Source of the DNA: RGIG464 sp045643185
GTDB lineage: Bacteria; Myxococcota_A; Bradymonadia; UBA4248
Direction of reading: 5' to 3'
Assembly (NCBI GenBank): GCA_045643185.1
Contig: JAZUKH010000225.1
Coordinates: 1 to 6,616 of the forward strand
DNA length: 6,616 nucleotides
Shown: positions 5,548 to 6,616 of the stretch, piece after piece
Layout: every line of letters begins with the position of its first letter
Numbering within the stretch: the stretch's first letter is position 1
Translations under genes and position numbers: made by a program
Notes under the pieces: generated by a model
What the model saw: the letters and a program-made list of their open reading frames with translations, nothing else
Told to the model about the DNA's origin: nothing
Databases searched by the model: none

Positions 5548-5779
5548 ATGTGTGGTATTGCATTGTTCATAAAACGCGGTGTAATACATTGTAATTAAAT
5601 TTTAGATGCCATGAGCCTTCAAACGAAGTTACGATGGAGAAAAAGTAATGAGTTACAGTTTAATAAAAGACGGATGCAGTTCTCGATGTAGTGGAATCAG
5701 AATGATAAATAAGCGTAATCATGAAGAAAAACTAAGCCTGTTGATCATAACGAAATATTCTAATTTTATTAGAATATGA
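5548..5779 (+). pseudogene. Possible decayed N-terminus of a class II glutamine amidotransferase
   Basis: An ATG at 5548 reads MCGIALFIKRGVIHCN and stops at 5598. An N-terminal Met-Cys-Gly-Ile is the hallmark of class II (Ntn) glutamine amidotransferases such as asparagine synthase B, where Cys2 becomes the nucleophile. After the stop the same frame gives ILDAMSL, then another frame gives KRSYDGEKV, which could be a worn version of the HRGPDGE motif expected next. That second frame holds a 43-codon ORF (5648-5779) with GGAG 8 nt upstream of its ATG. Upstream, TTGAAA (5510-5515) and TAGTAT (5533-5538) are 17 bp apart, a plausible promoter. If real, the gene has one stop and at least one frameshift and no synthetase domain follows. 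Alternatives: chance, or an unrelated small gene at 5648. Confidence 0.3.
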
Positions 5780-5919
5780 TTATTGTTAGGGTCATAGTTT
5801 ATGTGAATATTTTTCGGCTGGAAGCCGATGTTTTGCATAACCGGTGGCATGGCGTGCTCAAAACTGCGGCTGGATGCTGCTGCTATTGTCTCTTTAATTA
5901 TGTCATAACAATAATCCAT
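5719..5919 (-). CDS. Small ORF of uncertain reality (66 aa)
   Basis: The frame encodes 66 residues with a mixed, protein-like composition: an apparent helix (DYCYDIIKETIAAASSRS), then strand-like IHINYDPNNNHILIKLEYF. No family is recognised. No ribosome binding site precedes the ATG at 5919, and the frame stays open upstream, antisense to the following gene, so openness alone is weak support. It overlaps the possible amidotransferase remnant on the other strand by 61 bp. It would be divergent from the ADP-ribosylglycohydrolase gene with only 39 bp between starts. It may be a remnant of a longer gene or spurious. Confidence 0.22.
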   Translation of the reverse strand: MDYCYDIIKETIAAASSRSFEHAMPPVMQNIGFQPKNIHINYDPNNNHILIKLEYFVMINRLSFSS

Positions 5920-5958
5920 TGAAGTAAAATTAACTTTTGAGCTGAGAGGAGGGGAGCT

Positions 5959-6616
5959 ATGAAAGAAAATTGGGTTGAAGAATCAAGTTATATGACGATT
6001 TGGCACTCCGGTATGTTCGGGCTTGTTGTCGGTGATGCTTTGGGTGTTCCGGTACAGTTTATGTCAGAAAGTGACATAAAGAACAGCCATGAAGGCCCAG
6101 TGACCGGGATGCGCGGAGGCGGCGTATATCATAAGCCTGCGGGAACCTGGTCGGATGACAGTTCTATGGCACTTGCGACTTTGGACAGTATTCTGAATAA
6201 AAACGAAATTGATCTTGATGATATCATGTCCAAGTTTAATTTATGGCTTCAATATGGGTTCTATACGCCCGATGAAGAGACCTTTGACCAGGGCATTACC
6301 TGTTCGCGGGCGATTGAGGCTTATCAAAAATGCAAAGATCCGCTGACGTGTGGCGCAACAGGAGAATATGCCAACGGAAACGGCGCCTTGATGCGTATTC
6401 TGCCGGTCTGTCTTTACCTCCTGGATTCCAATAAAAGCCCGCGAGTTGCGACCGATGAGGCTATTGCTCGGGTACATTCGGTTGCAGCGCTTACGCATAA
6501 CACGCTGCGAAGCAATATGTGCTGCGGTTTTTATTATTTTATGGCTAAGGCCATACTGGATGGTGCAAACAGACCCCTGCAGGATGTGCTTCAGGAAGGC
6601 ATTACGAACGCGTCGG
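5959..6616 (+). CDS. ADP-ribosylglycohydrolase family protein (DraG-like), 3' end outside window
   Basis: The frame is open to the right edge, giving 219 residues of a family usually around 250-350 long. Signatures: GLVVGDALGVPVQF (21-34); GTWSDDSSMALAT (62-74), in which S65, D66 and D67 correspond to the (T/S)DD metal-binding motif; NGNGALMRILP (139-149), the substrate-pocket GNGALMR; and ALTH (177-180). DraG-type enzymes use two Mg or Mn ions to remove ADP-ribose from arginine or other acceptors. Further metal-binding Asp residues expected in the C-terminal part are outside the window. The ATG at 5959 has a strong AGGAGG (5947-5952) 6 nt upstream. No signal peptide, so cytoplasmic. No ADP-ribosyltransferase such as DraT is visible beside it, so nitrogenase regulation cannot be inferred; a general ADP-ribose or ADP-ribosylated-target hydrolase is the safer call. 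Confidence 0.92.
   Translation, partial: MKENWVEESSYMTIWHSGMFGLVVGDALGVPVQFMSESDIKNSHEGPVTGMRGGGVYHKPAGTWSDDSSMALATLDSILNKNEIDLDDIMSKFNLWLQYGFYTPDEETFDQGITCSRAIEAYQKCKDPLTCGATGEYANGNGALMRILPVCLYLLDSNKSPRVATDEAIARVHSVAALTHNTLRSNMCCGFYYFMAKAILDGANRPLQDVLQEGITNAS

Overview
This window is bacterial chromosomal DNA of intermediate GC content. Genes are compact and have AGGAG-type ribosome binding sites. Nothing in it fixes a phylum. The mix of an ankyrin-repeat protein, a stand-alone M16 peptidase, a MalY/PatB-type aminotransferase and an ADP-ribosylglycohydrolase would suit a host-associated or large-genome bacterium, but that is inference. No phage, transposase, CRISPR, rRNA or tRNA gene was recognised.

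Layout from left to right: (1) up to 1375, the 3' part of a plus-strand gene with a possible DUF3592-like segment followed by twelve ankyrin-type repeats; the last ten are exact 33-residue units. The stop codon lies at the start of a recognisable thirteenth unit. (2) 1376-1781, a convergent intergenic region with a dense GC-rich cluster of palindromes. Three neighbouring hairpins share one architecture: a basal stem, a single unpaired G on the 5' side, then a TAT/ATA stem. (3) 3110-1782, minus strand, an M16 zinc peptidase. (4) 3304-3954, plus strand, an unrecognised acidic repeat protein with two C-terminal membrane segments. (5) 3975-4001, a strong GC hairpin between convergent genes. (6) 5193-4021, minus strand, a MalY/PatB-like PLP C-S lyase or aminotransferase. 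(7) 5194-5958, a long, mostly non-coding, AT-richer stretch holding a promoter for the aminotransferase, several inverted repeats, a possible decayed class II glutamine amidotransferase start, and a doubtful small minus-strand ORF. (8) 5959 to the right edge, plus strand, the N-terminal two thirds or so of an ADP-ribosylglycohydrolase (DraG family), running off the window.

The genes alternate in strand and do not form one operon or an obvious shared pathway. The best candidate for something undescribed is the bulged-G hairpin family at 1607-1741, which resembles REP-type or MITE-like extragenic palindromes but matches none I can name. Next are the homogenised ankyrin array truncated by a stop codon, and the possible amidotransferase remnant near 5548.
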